A DNA stretch of 64,000 nucleotides from Pseudomonadota bacterium (GCA_020161775.1 JAIUOW010000020.1:34382-98381); one strand, 5' to 3'; positions 30,304-42,199 are shown, numbered from the stretch's first letter. A program made the numbers and translations. The notes: generated by a model from the letters alone, not told the origin.

Positions 30304-32292
30304 TCAGGCGGACCTGAATGGCTGCTTGCCGTGCCACCACGTCAGCACCTGATTCACCGATTCTTCAATCGTCTGGTCAGAGTTGTCGAGCAGCAAGGCA
30401 TCTGCGGCAGGCTTCAAAGGGGCTACGCTGCGGGATGAATCCCTTGCGTCGCGCGCCTCCAGATCCTGGCGAAGACTGTCGAGTGTAGTCGAAAAACCCT
30501 TTGAAATCAACTGCTTATGTCTGCGCTCGGCTCTGCGGGCCGCGCTGGCCGTCAGGTACACCTTCAGCGGTGCCTGCGGGAAGATCACCGTGCCCATGTC
30601 GCGCCCGTCGGCCACCAGCCCGGGAAGCTCGCGAAACGCGTGCTGCAGTGCCACCAGGGCTGTTCGCACCAAGGGCAGGACGGACACGCGCGAGGCGTTC
30701 ATGCCGGCCTCTTCGGTGCGGATGGCGTCAGTCACGTCCTGACCGTCCAGCAACACATGCGAGCCTGTAAAGCGCACCGGCAGCCGAGCTGCCAGCCCAG
30801 CGATGGCTTCTTCGTTGGCGGTGTCCAGCGCCAGGCCGGCCTGCAGCGCGGCCAGCGCCGTCACGCGGTACAGCGCGCCGGAATCCAGGTAGTGGTAGCC
30901 CAGCCGCTGGGCCAGGCACGAGGCCAGCGTGCCTTTGCCCGAGGCGGTCGGCCCGTCCACGCAGATGACAGGCACTTGCCCCGGCCTGGGCGTGACCACG
31001 CTGAACAGCGCCTCGAAATAGTCCGGGAAAGTCTTGGCCACGCATTTGGGGTCTTCAATGCGGACCGGGACGCCTTCAGGATTGAAGGCCGCGAGCGAGA
31101 AGCACATGGCGACCCGGTGGTCGTCATAGGTGTGGATGCTGGCGGCCTGCCACCGCGCGGGCGGCGCGATGCGCAGCCAGTCGGCGCCTTCGGTGACCGT
31201 GGCGCCCAGCTTGGCGCACTCGGCGGTCATGGCGGCAATACGGTCGGTTTCCTTGACGCGCCAGCTGGCAATGTTGCGCAACGTGGTCGGTCCGTCGGCG
31301 AACAGGGCCATGACTGCCAGTGTCATGGCAGCGTCGGGGATGTGGTTGCAGTCCAGGTCGATTGCCTTCAGGGGCCAGGCGCCGCGCGAGACCTCCAGCC
31401 AGTTCGGGCCGCTGGTGACGTGGGCACCCATGGCCTGGGCTGCTTCCACGAAACGGATGTCGCCCTGGATGGAGCCCGCGCCCACACCCTGCACCCGCAC
31501 GCAGCCCTGGCTGGCTGCAAGGGCGCCCAGCGCAATGAAGTAGCTGGCCGACGAGGCGTCGGCTTCCACATGGATGTCGCCCGGGGTGCGGTACGTACTG
31601 CCGGCAGGGATGGTGAAACGTTCCCAGCCGCTGCGTTGCACTGCGATGCCAAAGCGCGCCAGCAGATTGAGGGTGATTTCAACGTAGGGCCGCGAAATCA
31701 GCTCGCCAGAGACTTCGATCACCACATCGCGCTTTGCGACCAGCGGCAGCGCCAGCAACAAGGCCGTCAGGAACTGGCTGGACACATCGCCGCGCACACG
31801 GATGGGCGCGTCCAGTGTGAGCGCGGGCTGGCCGATGTGCAGGGGAGGAAAGCCTTCGTTGCCGAGATACCGGACGTCGCACCCCAACTGGCGTAGTGCA
31901 TCGACCAGGTCGCCGATAGGACGCTCGTGCATGCGCGGCACGCCGCTCAATTCGAAATCGCCACCCAGTACCGCGAGCGCGGCTGTCAGCGGGCGCATGG
32001 CCGTGCCGGCGTTGCCCATGAAAAGCCTTGCCGGTGCTGAGGGCGCCTGCCCGCCCAGGCCGGTGATCCGCACCATCGCGCCGTCTTGCGCCACGTCGCA
32101 GCCCAGCTGGCGCAACGCGTCCAGCATGACGCGCGTGTCATCGGAGTCCAGCAGATCGTGCACCACTGTCGTGCCCTGACACAGGGCTGCCAGCAGCAGC
32201 ACGCGGTTGGAGATGCTCTTGGAGCCGGGCAGCGTGACCGTGCCTCCCGCGCTGGCCAGAGGGGGGATGTCCAGAAACGCTGTGGAGAACAT
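30304..32292 (-). CDS. aroA: Bifunctional EPSP synthase / cytidylate kinase (AroA-Cmk fusion)
   Basis: A 662-residue fusion. Residues 1 to ~430 are 3-phosphoshikimate 1-carboxyvinyltransferase ([32 protein letters not shown], then [11 protein letters not shown]), which makes EPSP for aromatic amino acids. Residues ~440-655 are cytidylate kinase ([16 protein letters not shown] Walker A, then [19 protein letters not shown]). The two genes are adjacent in many proteobacteria; here they are joined in one frame without an intervening stop. The ATG shares one base with the tyrA stop (TAATG). Confidence 0.96.
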   Translation of the reverse strand: MFSTAFLDIPPLASAGGTVTLPGSKSISNRVLLLAALCQGTTVVHDLLDSDDTRVMLDALRQLGCDVAQDGAMVRITGLGGQAPSAPARLFMGNAGTAMRPLTAALAVLGGDFELSGVPRMHERPIGDLVDALRQLGCDVRYLGNEGFPPLHIGQPALTLDAPIRVRGDVSSQFLTALLLALPLVAKRDVVIEVSGELISRPYVEITLNLLARFGIAVQRSGWERFTIPAGSTYRTPGDIHVEADASSASYFIALGALAASQGCVRVQGVGAGSIQGDIRFVEAAQAMGAHVTSGPNWLEVSRGAWPLKAIDLDCNHIPDAAMTLAVMALFADGPTTLRNIASWRVKETDRIAAMTAECAKLGATVTEGADWLRIAPPARWQAASIHTYDDHRVAMCFSLAAFNPEGVPVRIEDPKCVAKTFPDYFEALFSVVTPRPGQVPVICVDGPTASGKGTLASCLAQRLGYHYLDSGALYRVTALAALQAGLALDTANEEAIAGLAARLPVRFTGSHVLLDGQDVTDAIRTEEAGMNASRVSVLPLVRTALVALQHAFRELPGLVADGRDMGTVIFPQAPLKVYLTASAARRAERRHKQLISKGFSTTLDSLRQDLEARDARDSSRSVAPLKPAADALLLDNSDQTIEESVNQVLTWWHGKQPFRSA

Positions 32293-33170
32293 TACTTTTT
32301 GGGGTTGGCGCCCATGCGCCAGTGGGCCCGGGCCGTGCTGGCCTGGTGGATGACGTTTTCAAGCGCGTCGGCGTTGCCGCTCTGGATCATGCGCTCCATG
32401 GCCTGCAGTGTGTCCTGGAAGATGCGGGACTGCGACAGCAGCTCTTCGCGGTTGGCCAGCAGGATGTCGCGCCAGACCTTGGGGTCGCTTGCCGCGATGC
32501 GGGTGAAGTCGCGAAAGCCGGGGCCGGCCAGCGACAGGAAATCCTTGCCATGGGGCTGGCCGGCAATGCCGTTGATCAACGCAAAGGCGATCAGGTGCGG
32601 CAGGTGGCTGACCGAGGCGAAAGCCGCGTCATGCGAATCGGGCGACATCTGCACGACCTTGCAGCCCAAGCCCGTCCAGAGGTCCACGGCCTGCTTGAGC
32701 TTGGCGGTCAAGGTCCGTTCGATGGGCGTGAGGATGACCTGCTTGCCGGCATACAGGTCCGGGTCAGCGTGTTCGACGCCGGAAACCTCCTTGCCCGTGA
32801 CCGGGTGGGCCGGCACAAACGTCGCCACGTGCACGCCCAGCACCCGGCGCGCGGCGTCCACCACGTCACGCTTGGTCGAGCCCACGTCCATGATCAGCGT
32901 GTTGGCCGTGACCAGATGCTTGATGGCCTTGAGCGTGGCTTCGGTGGCCGAGACTGGAACGGCCAGCAGCACGATGTCCGCGCCGGATACGGCCAGCAGC
33001 GCCGAGGGCGCCTCCACGTCGATCACGCCCATCTGGCGGGCGCGCTCGGTGGTGGAGGGCGATTTGCTGTACCCGACCACGCGCTTGACCAGCCCGGCCC
33101 GCTTCATGGCCAGGGCGAACGAGCCGCCCATCAAGCCGCAACCGATCAGACCTAGTTGTTCAAACATCAT
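32292..33170 (-). CDS. tyrA: Prephenate dehydrogenase
   Basis: A 292-residue NAD(P)-dependent enzyme converting prephenate to 4-hydroxyphenylpyruvate on the tyrosine branch. The N-terminal dinucleotide-binding motif is [18 protein letters not shown]. Further blocks are [12 protein letters not shown] and [20 protein letters not shown], whose His lies in the active site. Two ATGs in tandem (33170 and 33167) are possible starts; the first overlaps the pheA stop as ATGA. It sits between pheA and aroA. Confidence 0.94.
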   Translation of the reverse strand: MMFEQLGLIGCGLMGGSFALAMKRAGLVKRVVGYSKSPSTTERARQMGVIDVEAPSALLAVSGADIVLLAVPVSATEATLKAIKHLVTANTLIMDVGSTKRDVVDAARRVLGVHVATFVPAHPVTGKEVSGVEHADPDLYAGKQVILTPIERTLTAKLKQAVDLWTGLGCKVVQMSPDSHDAAFASVSHLPHLIAFALINGIAGQPHGKDFLSLAGPGFRDFTRIAASDPKVWRDILLANREELLSQSRIFQDTLQAMERMIQSGNADALENVIHQASTARAHWRMGANPKK

Positions 33171-34249
33171 TCGCCTATGGGGTAGGTGCCCAGCACCTTG
33201 TAGAACGCGCACAACGACTGAAGGTCCTGCAGCGCAGCTGCTACATGCGGCTGCGACGGGTGACCTTGCACATCAATATAAAAATAGTATTCCCACTGGC
33301 CCGAGCGGGCAGGGCGCGACTCGAACCGGGTCATGGACACGCCGTGCTGCTTGAGCGGCACCAGGATGTCGTGTACCGCGCCGGGCTTGTTGGGCACGGA
33401 CACCACCAGGCTCACGCAATCCTTGCCCGAGGCCTGCGGTGCGGCCAGTGTCTGCGGCAGGCACACCACCGCGAAGCGCGTGCGGTTGAAGGCGTCGTCC
33501 TGAATGGCATGGGCGACCGTGTGCAGGCCAAATTCGCTGCCCGCGCGTTCGCCTGCAATGCCGGCCCAGGCGGGGTTGCCAGCGGCCAGCCGGGCGCCTT
33601 CGGCATTGCTGGACACGGCGCGCCGCTCTACATGCGGCAGGTGCTTGGCCAGCCAGCCCTGGCATTGGGCCAGCGCCTGCGGATGCGCGAGCACGACCTC
33701 GATGCCCTCCAGTGAATCCGAGGTGCGCAGCAGATGGTGGCGCACCAGCAGGCTGATCTCGCCCACGATATGCAGCGGCGACTGCAGCAGCAGGTCCAGC
33801 GAGCGCGTCACGACGCCCTCGGTGTTGTTTTCCACGGGCACCACGCCAAAGTCAGCCGTGCCTGCGGTGGCGGCGTGGAATACCTCGTCGAAGTTCACAC
33901 AGGGCACGTGCTGGATGCTGGAGCCAAAAAACTGCACCGCGGCCTGCTCGCTGAACGTGCCTTTAGGGCCAAGGTAGGCCACGCGCTGTGGCGCCTCCAG
34001 CGCGCGGCAGGCCGACATGATTTCACGCCACACCGTGGCCACGTTCTCGGCCTTCAGCGGCCCCTGGTTAGCGGCTTGCAGGCCGTTGATAACCTGGGCC
34101 TCACGTTCCGGACGGAACACCGGCGAGCCTTCCGCGCGCTTGATTTCACCAACCTCATTGGCCAGCGCCGCCCGGCGGTTGAGCAAGGCGAGCAGTTCGC
34201 CGTCCACGGCGTCGATCTGGATACGGAGTTCCGCAAGGGTTTTGGGCAT
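33167..34249 (-). CDS. pheA: Chorismate mutase / prephenate dehydratase (P-protein)
   Basis: A 360-residue bifunctional enzyme for phenylalanine. Residues 1-85 are an AroQ chorismate mutase (LRIQIDAVDGELLALLNRRA). Residues ~95-275 are prephenate dehydratase (YLGPKGTFSEQAA; VPVENNTEGVVTRSLDLL). A C-terminal ACT domain (SVPNKPGAVHDILVPLKQHG, then ESRPARSGQWEYYFYID) gives feedback control by phenylalanine. I prefer the ATG at 34249; a TTG start at 34282, inside the serC end, is possible. Confidence 0.95.
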   Translation of the reverse strand: MPKTLAELRIQIDAVDGELLALLNRRAALANEVGEIKRAEGSPVFRPEREAQVINGLQAANQGPLKAENVATVWREIMSACRALEAPQRVAYLGPKGTFSEQAAVQFFGSSIQHVPCVNFDEVFHAATAGTADFGVVPVENNTEGVVTRSLDLLLQSPLHIVGEISLLVRHHLLRTSDSLEGIEVVLAHPQALAQCQGWLAKHLPHVERRAVSSNAEGARLAAGNPAWAGIAGERAGSEFGLHTVAHAIQDDAFNRTRFAVVCLPQTLAAPQASGKDCVSLVVSVPNKPGAVHDILVPLKQHGVSMTRFESRPARSGQWEYYFYIDVQGHPSQPHVAAALQDLQSLCAFYKVLGTYPIGE

Positions 34250-34262
34250 GTCGGCGAGTGTC

Positions 34263-35357
34263 TCAGGTGTGCTTTTGTTCAAATTCTCGCATGTAGCCTA
34301 CCAGCGCCTGGACGCCCGCCAGCGGCATGGCGTTGTAGATGCTGGCGCGCATGCCGCCGACGGATTTATGGCCCTTGAGCTGCAGCAGACCGCGCTCACG
34401 GGCGCCCGCCAGGAACGCCTCGTTGCGCGACTCATCCCGCAGGAAGAACGGCACATTCATGCGTGAGCGGCAGTTGGCGGCGACCTTGTTGACGTAGAAC
34501 TGCGAACTGTCGATATAGCCGTACAGCAGCTGCGCTTTTTCGATGTTGCGGCGCTCCATCTCGGCTACGCCGCCTTGACGCAGCAGCCACTGGAAGGTCA
34601 GGCCGGCGATGTAAATGCCCCAGGTGGGTGGTGTGTTGTACATCGACTGGTTGTCAGCCACGATCTTGTAGTCAAACGCGCTCGGACAGATGGGCAGCGC
34701 GTGGCCCAGCAGGTCTTCGCGCACGATCACCAGCGTCAGTCCGGCAGGGCCCAGGTTTTTCTGCGCACCGCCAAAGGCCAGGCCCACGCGTGACCAGTCC
34801 ACCGGGCGCGACGCCACATGCGACGAAAAATCAATCACCAGCGGTGCGTCGCTGCCCAGCGCCTTGAGGTCAGGCAGGCTGTGGAACTCCACGCCGTGGA
34901 TGGTTTCGTTGGTGCATACATGCACATAGCTGGAGCCAATGCCCAACTGCCAGCCTGCGGGGTCCGGCAGGCTCGTGTGGCCGTCTGCCTCGTTGCTGAC
35001 CACGGTGTTGACCTGGCTGCAGTACTTGGCGGCCTCCTTGCGCGACTTCTGGCTCCAGCTGCCCGTTATCACGATGTCCACGGCAGCAGCGCGCGAGAGG
35101 TTCATCGGCACGATGGCGTTCTCGCCCAGGCCGCCACCCTGCATGAACAGGATGCGGAAGTTCGCGGGCACGGCCAGAAGCTCGCGCAGGCTGGCTTCGG
35201 CCTGTTCGTAGATGCTGATGAACTCCTTGCCGCGGTGGCTCATCTCCATCACGCTCATGCCGCTGCCATGCCAGTCCAGCATTTCGGCCGCGGCCTGCTG
35301 CAGCACTTCGGGCGGGATCGCGGCGGGGCCGGCGGAGAAGTTGTAAGGGCGTTCCAT
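34263..35357 (-). CDS. serC: Phosphoserine aminotransferase
   Basis: A 364-residue PLP enzyme that makes 3-phosphoserine, and also serves pyridoxal synthesis. It has [17 protein letters not shown] at the start, EMSHRGKEF, and the PLP lysine in [20 protein letters not shown] (residue ~195). The ATG at 35357 gives the standard [11 protein letters not shown] beginning; an upstream GTG would add four residues. It follows gyrA on the same strand after 78 bases that contain a GC-rich hairpin. Confidence 0.96.
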   Translation of the reverse strand: MERPYNFSAGPAAIPPEVLQQAAAEMLDWHGSGMSVMEMSHRGKEFISIYEQAEASLRELLAVPANFRILFMQGGGLGENAIVPMNLSRAAAVDIVITGSWSQKSRKEAAKYCSQVNTVVSNEADGHTSLPDPAGWQLGIGSSYVHVCTNETIHGVEFHSLPDLKALGSDAPLVIDFSSHVASRPVDWSRVGLAFGGAQKNLGPAGLTLVIVREDLLGHALPICPSAFDYKIVADNQSMYNTPPTWGIYIAGLTFQWLLRQGGVAEMERRNIEKAQLLYGYIDSSQFYVNKVAANCRSRMNVPFFLRDESRNEAFLAGARERGLLQLKGHKSVGGMRASIYNAMPLAGVQALVGYMREFEQKHT

Positions 35358-35402
35358 GGTGTGTTTCACCGGTACAGACAGAAAAACAGGCGCCTTGTGA
35401 AC

Positions 35403-35429
35403 GGCCCGCCGGGTCCGATTCGGCGGGCC
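35403..35429 (-). terminator. GC-rich hairpin between gyrA and serC
   Basis: GGCCCGCCG and CGGCGGGCC form a perfect 9-base stem with a 9-base loop. The T-run comes only about 20 bases later on the minus strand (GCCTGTTTTTC), so it is at best a partial terminator after gyrA. Confidence 0.45.
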
Positions 35430-35447
35430 TGACGCGGCAAGACAGGG

Positions 35448-38084
<2,637 letters not shown>

Positions 38085-38198
38085 GAGGCGGGCTGAGCGG
38101 CGGGTAAGGGCGCGATTTTACGGCCAAGCGCTTGTCGCGAACCCGCAACACAACCCCCCCATGCGGTTTTGTCCTACGTATGCCTGAGCCAATAACCG

Positions 38199-38227
38199 TT
38201 GCGGCCTTGGGGACGTGTGGCACAATT
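38199..38227 (+). promoter_or_regulatory. Possible promoter of the OmpA-like gene
   Basis: TTGCGG (38199-38204) and ACAATT (38222-38227) are spaced by 17 bases, leaving an ~80-base leader before the ATG at 38307. The match is only moderate. The leader contains GCGGCTGCGGC, which could form a small hairpin. Confidence 0.35.
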
Positions 38228-38306
38228 GGTCAACGTTTTTGGTGATGGTCACCTTAATCGTCCAATAACGCAGCGCGGCTGCGGCTTTTTCCCCAAGAGG
38301 AGAACC

Positions 38307-38975
38307 ATGAAGAAACTGAACAAAGTGGCGATGTTGTTTGCCTCCGCTGCGCTCGCAACCGCCGCTGGCGCCCAGACGATCGACAACTGGCGCAATGGCA
38401 CTTCCGAACTCGTTTGGAAGAACGGCACCAACGAACTGTGCTGGCGCGATGCCAACTGGACCCCGGCAACGGCGGCCGCTGGCTGTGACGGTGCGATCAA
38501 GGCTGCCGCTCCCGCTCCGGCTCCTGCCGCTGCTCCGGCCGCTCCGCGCGCTGCTGCCCCGGCCCCGGCTCCCGCAGCTGCTCCCCGTCCGGCACCCGCT
38601 CCCCAGCCGCCCGCAGCCACCAAGGTGACCTACGCCGCTGACGCCTTCTTTGACTTCGACAAGTCCGTGCTCAAGCCCGAAGGCAAGGCCAAGCTGGATG
38701 ACCTGACCAGCAAGGTCAAGGGCATCAATCTGGAAGTGATCATCGCCGTTGGCCACACCGACTCCGTTGGTTCCGACGCCTACAACCAGAAGCTGTCGGT
38801 TGCCCGCGCTGAGTCCGTCAAGGCTTACCTCGTGTCCAAGGGCATCGAGAAGAACCGCGTGTACACCGAAGGCAAGGGCGAAAAGCAGCCCGTGGCTGAC
38901 AACAAGACCGCCGAAGGCCGCGCCAAGAACCGTCGCGTGGAAATCGAAGTGGTCGGCACCCGCGCCAACAAGTAA
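38307..38975 (+). CDS. OmpA-family outer membrane protein
   Basis: A 222-residue protein with a signal peptide ([22 protein letters not shown]). It has a short N-terminal region with two Cys ([16 protein letters not shown]), a long Ala/Pro linker (residues ~72-112), and a C-terminal OmpA-like peptidoglycan-binding domain ([48 protein letters not shown]). It has no beta-barrel, so it links the outer membrane or periplasm to peptidoglycan. AGAGGAG precedes the ATG, and a strong terminator follows, typical of a highly expressed gene. Confidence 0.93.
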   Translation: MKKLNKVAMLFASAALATAAGAQTIDNWRNGTSELVWKNGTNELCWRDANWTPATAAAGCDGAIKAAAPAPAPAAAPAAPRAAAPAPAPAAAPRPAPAPQPPAATKVTYAADAFFDFDKSVLKPEGKAKLDDLTSKVKGINLEVIIAVGHTDSVGSDAYNQKLSVARAESVKAYLVSKGIEKNRVYTEGKGEKQPVADNKTAEGRAKNRRVEIEVVGTRANK

Positions 38976-38992
38976 TCCGCAAGGACTACTGG

Positions 38993-39020
38993 AAAAAAGC
39001 CCCGGTGACGGGGCTTTTTT
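38993..39020 (+). terminator. Rho-independent terminator after the OmpA-like gene
   Basis: AAAAAAGCCCC-ggtga-CGGGGCTTTTTT forms a near-perfect hairpin with a T-run. It ends 23 bases before the ubiG start. Confidence 0.92.
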
Positions 39021-39043
39021 CATGCCCGAAGCAAAATACGCCC

Positions 39044-39751
39044 ATGATCCCCTCTGTCAACGCCGACCCGGCAGAACTCGCCAAATTCTCGGACCTGGCC
39101 CATCGCTGGTGGGACCCGGACAGCGAATTCCGGCCACTTCACCAGATCAACCCCCTGCGCCTGGCCTGGATCAATGGCCTGGCCCCGCTGGCAGGCAAGC
39201 AGGTACTTGATGTAGGGTGCGGCGGCGGCATCCTGGCGGATGCCATGGCGCGCCAGGGCGCCGAGGTGACCGGTATCGACCTGGCCACCAAGGCACTCAA
39301 GGTAGCCCAGCTCCATGCGCTGGAGGCGCAAACCCCGCGTGTGCAGTACCGCGAAATCAGCGCCGAAGAACTGGCAGCCCAGGCGCCCGGCCAGTTTGAT
39401 GTGGTGACCTGCATGGAAATGCTCGAACACGTGCCAGACCCCGCATCGGTCGTGCAGGCTTGCGCCACGCTGGTCAAGCCCGGCGGGTGGGTGTTTTTTT
39501 CCACCATCAACCGCAACGCCAAATCGTTCCTGTTTGCGATTGTGGGAGCAGAGTACGTGCTGAACATGCTGCCGCGCGGCACGCATGAATACGCCAAGCT
39601 GATCCGCCCCAGCGAGCTGGCCGGCTACTGCCGCCAGGCGGGGCTGGCCCTGCAGGCCACGCGCGGCATGGAATACAACCCCCTCACGCGGCGGTACTGG
39701 CTGTCGGCCGACACCAGCGTGAACTACCTGCACGCCACGCGCAAGCTGTGA
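39044..39751 (+). CDS. ubiG: Ubiquinone biosynthesis O-methyltransferase
   Basis: A 235-residue SAM-dependent enzyme performing both O-methylations in ubiquinone synthesis. It has [20 protein letters not shown] at the start, the SAM motif [16 protein letters not shown] (residue ~53), and [15 protein letters not shown] chose the ATG at 39044, which lies after the terminator; a longer frame begins inside the hairpin and is unlikely. The stop overlaps the next gene's start (TGATG). Confidence 0.95.
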   Translation: MIPSVNADPAELAKFSDLAHRWWDPDSEFRPLHQINPLRLAWINGLAPLAGKQVLDVGCGGGILADAMARQGAEVTGIDLATKALKVAQLHALEAQTPRVQYREISAEELAAQAPGQFDVVTCMEMLEHVPDPASVVQACATLVKPGGWVFFSTINRNAKSFLFAIVGAEYVLNMLPRGTHEYAKLIRPSELAGYCRQAGLALQATRGMEYNPLTRRYWLSADTSVNYLHATRKL

Positions 39752-40410
39752 TGTTCAGCAACGTTGAAGCCGTCCTGTTTGACCTGGACGGAACCCTGAT
39801 CGACAGTGCGCCCGACCTGGGCGCCGCTGCCGACAAGATGCGCACCGACCGGGGCCTGGCATCCCTCGCGGCCGACCTTTACCGGCCCATGGCTGGCGCT
39901 GGTGCGCGCGGCATGCTGGGCGTTGCATTTGGCATGACGCCCGACCATCCGGACTACAACGCCATGCGCGAGGAGTTCTTCGTGAACTACGAGCGGCGCA
40001 TGACCGAGCTGACCTATGTGTTTGAGGGCGTGGCCGAGATGGTGGCCCAGTTGCATCAGCGCGGGCTGCCATGGGGCGTGGTGACCAACAAATCCATGCG
40101 CTTTGCCGGGCCGCTCACACGCACCATGCCGCTGTTTGCCACGGCCGGTACCGTGGTGGGGGGCGACACCACGCCCCATGCCAAGCCGCACCCGGCGCCG
40201 TTGCTGGAAGCGGCCCGCCAACTGGGGGTGGCGCCGCACCGGTGCGTGTATGTGGGTGACGACGAGCGCGACGTGGTGGCAGGCCTGGCCGCTGGCATGG
40301 GCACCGTTGCGGCGGCCTATGGCTACCTGGGCCACAACGCCGACACCCGCCAATGGGGCGCCCAAGCGCACATTCAGTCGCCCCTGGAGCTTATTTTGCT
40401 CTTGCAATAA
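39751..40410 (+). CDS. gph: HAD-family phosphatase, phosphoglycolate phosphatase or MupP-like
   Basis: A protein of about 219 residues of the haloacid dehalogenase superfamily. Motif I is VLFDLDGTLIDSAPDLG with the nucleophilic Asp, motif II is VVTNKS, motif III is KPHPAP, and motif IV is YVGDDERDV. Phosphoglycolate phosphatase is the usual call. In Pseudomonas the ubiG-linked homologue is MupP, which dephosphorylates MurNAc-6-phosphate in peptidoglycan recycling, so that role is equally possible. It is coupled to ubiG; a GTG at 39748 is an alternative start. Confidence 0.85.
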   Translation: MFSNVEAVLFDLDGTLIDSAPDLGAAADKMRTDRGLASLAADLYRPMAGAGARGMLGVAFGMTPDHPDYNAMREEFFVNYERRMTELTYVFEGVAEMVAQLHQRGLPWGVVTNKSMRFAGPLTRTMPLFATAGTVVGGDTTPHAKPHPAPLLEAARQLGVAPHRCVYVGDDERDVVAGLAAGMGTVAAAYGYLGHNADTRQWGAQAHIQSPLELILLLQ

Positions 40411-40428
40411 GCGGCAAGCGCCTAAAAT
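40402..40428 (+). promoter_or_regulatory. Promoter of ssrA
   Basis: TTGCAA (40402-40407, inside the last codons of the phosphatase gene) and TAAAAT (40423-40428) lie 10 bases before the tmRNA 5' end. The 15-base spacing is short, but the -10 is well placed. Confidence 0.5.
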
Positions 40429-40437
40429 AGAGGGCTT

Positions 40438-40824
40438 GGGGCTGCACTGGTTTCGACGTGGGTTCGGACGCGTGGCAGGGCATGTCGAGCTGAATGTGCT
40501 CGTAAAACAGATTCAAACAAACTAACTGCAAACGACGAACGTTTCGCACTCGCCGCTTAATTGCCGGTGAGCTTTGCAACAGCAGGCCTCTGGGCTGGGC
40601 AAGGGGTCTTTAGCGCAAGTTAAGGGCTCCCGGCTGCAAAGATAATTTCAGAGGCTGGTCCCGCGTCGGGTAACTTGGCGCGGGACGAGAAAATAGGTTG
40701 CTGGCGTCCTGTTTAGCGTGCCGCTGCGCGATTCAGGAAGCGAGACTCAAACCAGACGGCTACACATGTAGAACTGTGCGAAGAAGGCTTGCGGACGGGG
40801 GTTCAATTCCCCCCAGCTCCACCA
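40438..40824 (+). ncRNA. ssrA: Transfer-messenger RNA (tmRNA)
   Basis: A 387-base tmRNA for rescuing stalled ribosomes. The 5' GGGGCTG pairs with the 3' CAGCTCC before ACCA, with one G-U pair. The D-loop-like start GCACTGGTTTCGACGTGGG and the T-arm with GGTTCAATTCC are canonical. The tag reading frame at 40528-40560 encodes ANDERFALAA followed by TAA, the betaproteobacterial degradation tag. Pseudoknot stems can be seen, for example GGGCTCCCGGC and CCCGCGTCGGG. It is processed together with SmpB, encoded elsewhere. Confidence 0.97.
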
Positions 40825-40829
40825 TACAC

Positions 40830-40856
40830 AAGGGCTCGGATAGTCTCCGGGCCCTT
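40830..40856 (+). terminator. Rho-independent terminator of ssrA
   Basis: AAGGGCTCGGA-tagtc-TCCGGGCCCTT followed by TTTTC, six bases after the tmRNA end. There is a G-T pair in the stem. Confidence 0.88.
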
Positions 40857-40866
40857 TTTCTTGCCT

Positions 40867-40915
40867 GGAATCCCCGCGTAGCGCGGGGTTCCGGCCACCT
40901 GTGCTGCGGGTGGCC
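40867..40915. repeat. Two adjacent small hairpins after ssrA
   Basis: GGAATCCCCGCG pairs with CGCGGGGTTCC around TAG (40867-40892). It is followed directly by GGCCACC and GGTGGCC (40893-40915). The rest of 40916-41096 contains several CGGCC copies but no gene or other feature I can support. Confidence 0.45.
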
Positions 40916-41096
40916 ATCGGCCGAAACGCCCGAAATCGGCCGCTCTCTCGGCCAGAGCCGTCTCTATTCTCTGTTTGGCCTGCGGGTAGGCGCAGGTCAG
41001 GCTCTAGAAAAATCAACAACTTATGCGCGCCGGTTCGCTGTCAACCAACGCCGCCGGTCAGGCATCGAACGCCACCAGAGCATCGTCAACGGTTGC

Positions 41097-41125
41097 TTGA
41101 CCGTATCGCAATAGAGATACATAAT
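41097..41125 (+). promoter_or_regulatory. Toxin-antitoxin promoter with operator inside the spacer
   Basis: TTGACC (41097-41102) and CATAAT (41120-41125) are 17 bases apart. The spacer holds the inverted repeat GTATC-gcaataga-GATAC, ideally placed for autorepression by the RelB-like antitoxin. Confidence 0.6.
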
Positions 41126-41147
41126 TGCGGAAACAGAGGATCTGACC

Positions 41148-41426
41148 ATGGCCCATTCCACGATGCTGCACGTCCGAGTGGACGACGAAATCAAGACGCA
41201 AGCCAGCGAGGCGCTCGCAGCCATGGGGCTGTCCGTGTCCGACGCTGTTCGGATCCTGCTCAAGCGCGTGGTCAATGACCAAGCGTTTCCGCTGGAGTTG
41301 AAGGTGCCCAACGCCCAGACCCGTGCAGCGATGGAAGAAGCCCGCGCCATGACCAAGGCCCGCATCGCCCGTTTTGACTCCGCCGACGCCCTGATCGATG
41401 ACCTCGAAAAAGCCCGCCAGCAGTAA
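41148..41426 (+). CDS. RelB/DinJ family antitoxin
   Basis: A 92-residue antitoxin. The first ~45 residues form a ribbon-helix-helix DNA-binding domain (MLHVRVDDEIKTQASEALAA, then MGLSVSDAVRILLKRVV). The C-terminal half, rich in Ala and Glu, should wrap the toxin. It overlaps the toxin gene by 29 bases, typical of tight coupling. A palindromic operator lies in the promoter upstream. The pair sits just behind ssrA, in accessory DNA. Confidence 0.9.
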   Translation: MAHSTMLHVRVDDEIKTQASEALAAMGLSVSDAVRILLKRVVNDQAFPLELKVPNAQTRAAMEEARAMTKARIARFDSADALIDDLEKARQQ

Positions 41427-41718
41427 GCGGGCAGCGCAGCCCAGGGCGTGCGATTACACCAAGACCTTCCTCAAAGACTGGGAGCGCCTCTCGCGCTCAG
41501 GCCGATACGACCTGAAGCGCCTGAAGGAGGCGATGCTGCTACTCATTGGCAACGATGCGCCGCTGGGCCCCGAATGGCTGGACCACCCGCTTAAGGGCGA
41601 TTGGGCTGATCACCGCGAATGTCACATCGGCGGCGACTTCCTGCTCATCTACCGTCTGGATGGCAACGCCATCATCTTTGTACGGGCTGGCACGCACTCT
41701 GAATTGTTCGAGGAGTGA
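41398..41718 (+). CDS. YafQ-like type II toxin (RelE superfamily mRNA interferase)
   Basis: A 106-residue protein of the YafQ/RelE fold, which cuts mRNA on the ribosome. Motifs are TKTFLKDWERLSRSGRYD, PEWLDHPLKGDWADHRECHI and GDFLLIYRL, then FVRAGTHSELFE. The His residues in DHRECHIGGD and the Arg of LLIYR correspond to catalytic residues in YafQ. The N-terminus is longer than usual by about 15 basic residues; a later start is possible. It is translated from an ATG inside the antitoxin gene. Confidence 0.87.
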   Translation: MTSKKPASSKRAAQPRACDYTKTFLKDWERLSRSGRYDLKRLKEAMLLLIGNDAPLGPEWLDHPLKGDWADHRECHIGGDFLLIYRLDGNAIIFVRAGTHSELFEE

Positions 41719-41721
41719 TCC

Positions 41722-41841
41722 GTGGCGATTGAATCACTGCCCACTTTCACCAAGCCAGCCCGCCAGCGCTGGGAATCGATTGTCATGCAGGCAGTTTGGC
41801 TGCAAGCAGTTCGACCTTCTCGATATTGGGTGGAGAACTGA
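41722..41841 (+). pseudogene. Short broken reading frame downstream of the toxin gene
   Basis: A GTG start 4 bases after the toxin stop begins VAIESLPTFTKPARQRWESI, which looks like a natural protein N-terminus. It stops after 39 codons, having run into sequence that encodes the oppositely oriented monooxygenase. It may be the stump of a gene cut by a rearrangement near 41780. No family recognised. Confidence 0.25.
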
Positions 41842-42085
41842 GCAAGGTCGCGGCGTTGGCCATCAAGGCCGCGGCGATCTGGCCGTTCAGATGTGCTTGG
41901 CGACCTGCCTCATCGGCAAAGGCATCGAACACACCGAACGTCGAAGGGCCAAACTTCAATGCGAACCAGGCCGTGGTGCCGGACTCGGCGTTGGCGAGCG
42001 GCAGTGCGCTGGCCAGGAAGTCGGCAAGCGCAGCCTCCTGGCCGGGTTTGGCTTCGAGACGAACAAACAGGGCGAGCTTGGTCAT
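41783..42085 (-). CDS. Antibiotic-biosynthesis-monooxygenase (ABM) domain protein, putative quinol monooxygenase
   Basis: A 100-residue single-domain protein of the dimeric alpha+beta ABM/YgiN type. It has LALFVRLEAKPGQEAALADFL at the start, TTAWFALKFGPSTFGVFDAF, and EKVELLAAKLP at the end. YgiN-like enzymes oxidise quinols without cofactor, but the family is broad. It is divergent from the GlxA-type regulator at 42200, and the shared gap holds a palindrome, so it is probably that regulator's target. Confidence 0.85.
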   Translation of the reverse strand: MTKLALFVRLEAKPGQEAALADFLASALPLANAESGTTAWFALKFGPSTFGVFDAFADEAGRQAHLNGQIAAALMANAATLLSSPPNIEKVELLAAKLPA

Positions 42086-42166
42086 ACTGTAATCCTTTGG
42101 GTAAATGGGTTAGGTGAAGGGCTCGACGAGCCTGCAGTCTAAGTCTTCATGACAGCCATCTCCAGT

Positions 42167-42199
42167 GGCAATAATGACAACATTGGTATCATTGTTGCC
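42167..42199. promoter_or_regulatory. Palindromic operator between the ABM gene and the GlxA-type regulator
   Basis: GGCAATAATGACA (42167-42179) and TATCATTGTTGCC (42187-42199) are inverted copies with two mismatches. The right arm ends directly before the ATG of the regulator. Autoregulation and control of the divergent gene are likely (inference). Confidence 0.5.

Noticed and set aside
40747-41019. Open frame on the minus strand over the tmRNA 3' half (…WSWGELNPRPQ…)
   Set aside because: It is the antisense of the tmRNA T-arm and acceptor stem, a common annotation artefact.
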